From JAICTV01 sp035634055 (GTDB lineage Bacteria > Planctomycetota > Phycisphaerae > Tepidisphaerales > Tepidisphaeraceae): a DNA stretch of 5,418 nucleotides. The stretch's first letter is position 1. The number at the start of each line of letters is the position of its first letter. The position numbers were made by a program, and so were the translations under genes. Shown here piece after piece: positions 4,532-5,418 of this stretch. The notes under the pieces were generated by a model. It was given only the letters and a program-made list of their open reading frames with translations, was not told the DNA's origin and did not search any database. The DNA lies in NCBI GenBank assembly GCA_035634055.1, contig DASQDR010000066.1:1-5418 (forward strand), read 5' to 3'.

Positions 4532-5418
4532 GTGCCTTCCCTTCTCGACAAGCTTCGCGACGTCCCCCTCGCCTTCGTCGACGTCGAGACGACCGGCGCG
4601 TCCACCGACTTCGGCGACCGCGTCATCGAGATCGGCGTGGTGCGCGTCGAGGGCGGGCAAGCCGTCGCCGAGTACCAGCAGCTCGTCGACCCGCAGCGCC
4701 GCATCGGGGCCGGCGTGGTCGCCCTGACCGGCATCGCGCAGGAGATGGTGACCGGCCAGCCCACCTTCGCCGACATCCTCCCGCGCGTGGTCGAGCTGAT
4801 GCGCGGGGCGGTGGTGGTGGGGCACAACGTGCGGTTCGATTTGTCGTTCCTCGGCGGCGAGTTCCGCCGCTGCCGCCAGCCGATCCAGGAGTGCCTGTGC
4901 GACTGCAGGCACGTGCTGGACACGGTGCGCATCGCCCGCCGCCGCTTCGGCCGCGGCGGCAACGGGCTCCAGGCGCTCGCCCCGCGCCTCGGCGTGCGGC
5001 CCACCACCGCCCACCGCGCCCTCGCCGACGCGATCACGACCGCCCACGTCTTCGAGCGGCTGATGGAACCGGTCGGCGGCTGGGATTTGTGCCTGTGCGA
5101 CGCGATCGCGCAGCAGGGCGGGCCGATGGGGCTCCTGCCGGCGTCGCCGCGCGAGAGCCTGCTCCCGCTGGAACTGACCGAGGCCCTCGAGCAGCGCGGC
5201 TCGGTGCGGATGGAGTACGTGGACGCCGGCGACCACCGCACCCAGCGCGAGATCCGCCCGCTGGAGGTCCGCCGCTACAAGGGCGAGCTGGTGCTGATCG
5301 CCCACTGCCTGCTCCGCAACGACCGGCGGAACTTCAAGCTCGACCGCATCGTCCAGCTCGCCCGCATCGATCCGGCCGGACCCGAGAGCGCCCCCGGCTC
5401 GGGCGCGCCCGACGCGCC
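4532..5418 (+). CDS. DnaQ-type DEDDh 3'-5' exonuclease fused to a WYL domain (3' end outside window)
   Basis: The 295 residues visible join two domains. Residues 10-180 are a DnaQ/RNase T-type exonuclease, which trims DNA or RNA from 3' ends using two metal ions. ExoI is DVETTG (17-22, with D17 and E19), ExoII is GHNVRFDLSFL (97-107, with D103), and ExoIII is HRALAD (161-166, with H161 and D166). All DEDDh catalytic residues are therefore present, so it should be active. A linker (181-220, with two CxC pairs nearby at 121-125 and 187-189) leads to residues 222-280, GSVRMEYVD...REIRPLEVRRYKGELVLIAHC...RRNFKLDRIVQL. This has the layout of a WYL domain, a ligand- or nucleic-acid-sensing SH3-like module common in regulators and defence loci; the WYL triplet itself reads LVL here. 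After 280 the sequence turns Pro/Gly/Ser-rich and runs off the window. GTG 4532 is supported by CGGAG five bases upstream. The WYL part may regulate or target the nuclease; whether its role is repair, RNA processing or defence cannot be told. Confidence 0.86.
   Translation, partial: MPSLLDKLRDVPLAFVDVETTGASTDFGDRVIEIGVVRVEGGQAVAEYQQLVDPQRRIGAGVVALTGIAQEMVTGQPTFADILPRVVELMRGAVVVGHNVRFDLSFLGGEFRRCRQPIQECLCDCRHVLDTVRIARRRFGRGGNGLQALAPRLGVRPTTAHRALADAITTAHVFERLMEPVGGWDLCLCDAIAQQGGPMGLLPASPRESLLPLELTEALEQRGSVRMEYVDAGDHRTQREIRPLEVRRYKGELVLIAHCLLRNDRRNFKLDRIVQLARIDPAGPESAPGSGAPDA

Noticed and set aside
4222..4727. Plus-strand open frames through the repeat region running into the exonuclease gene
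   Set aside because: They translate the REP-like palindromes (WAARPCN, HGRGAHATRRPCH) and then an out-of-frame shadow of the exonuclease; such peptides are typical misannotations of repeats.
4430..5305. Minus-strand open frame opposite the exonuclease gene
   Set aside because: The plus strand encodes all DEDDh motifs and a WYL-like domain. The antisense product is His/Asp/Ala/Arg-rich with no recognisable motif.

Overview
The window is strongly GC-rich bacterial DNA with G/C-biased third codon positions. All convincing genes lie on the + strand. The gene set suggests a planctomycete-like soil or aquatic bacterium: a double-domain SagB/ThcOx nitroreductase, a short class-IV branched-chain aminotransferase, an Hc1-type histone-like protein, and GTGG-headed palindromic repeats between genes. 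This placement rests on recalled family distribution, not on a search, and is tentative.

Layout. Positions 1-1454 hold the 3' part of a SagB-type oxidoreductase with two nitroreductase domains. A 115-base gap with a weak extended -10 candidate follows. Positions 1570-2430 encode a complete PLP aminotransferase (IlvE type). The 181-base gap after it carries a perfect TTGACA box and a 6-bp inverted repeat over the probable -10 region. This drives a small Hc1-like protein (2612-2890) whose tail is glycine-rich and acidic instead of lysine-rich. A purine/pyrimidine imperfect inverted repeat (2896-2995) separates it from a tightly coupled pair: a FabZ-like hotdog dehydratase (3005-3478) and, one base later, a LEA14-like lipoprotein (3480-4049).

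Positions 4050-4531 contain no convincing gene but are dense in repeats. There is a heptameric CAATTGA tandem array, a 20-bp GC-only tandem duplication, and two 24-bp GTGG-headed palindromes in inverted orientation (REPIN-like), with a third half copy beside them. A promoter-like element and a seven-codon mini-ORF lead into the last gene. That gene (4532 to beyond the window end) starts at GTG and encodes a DEDDh DnaQ-type 3'-5' exonuclease fused to a C-terminal WYL domain.

The genes do not form one evident pathway. They look like short independent transcription units: amino acid metabolism, nucleoid protein, a lipid/envelope pair, and nucleic-acid processing. No complete new multi-gene system is visible. 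The items most worth following up are the exonuclease-WYL fusion, the REPIN-like element, the heptamer array, and the acidic-tailed Hc1 protein.
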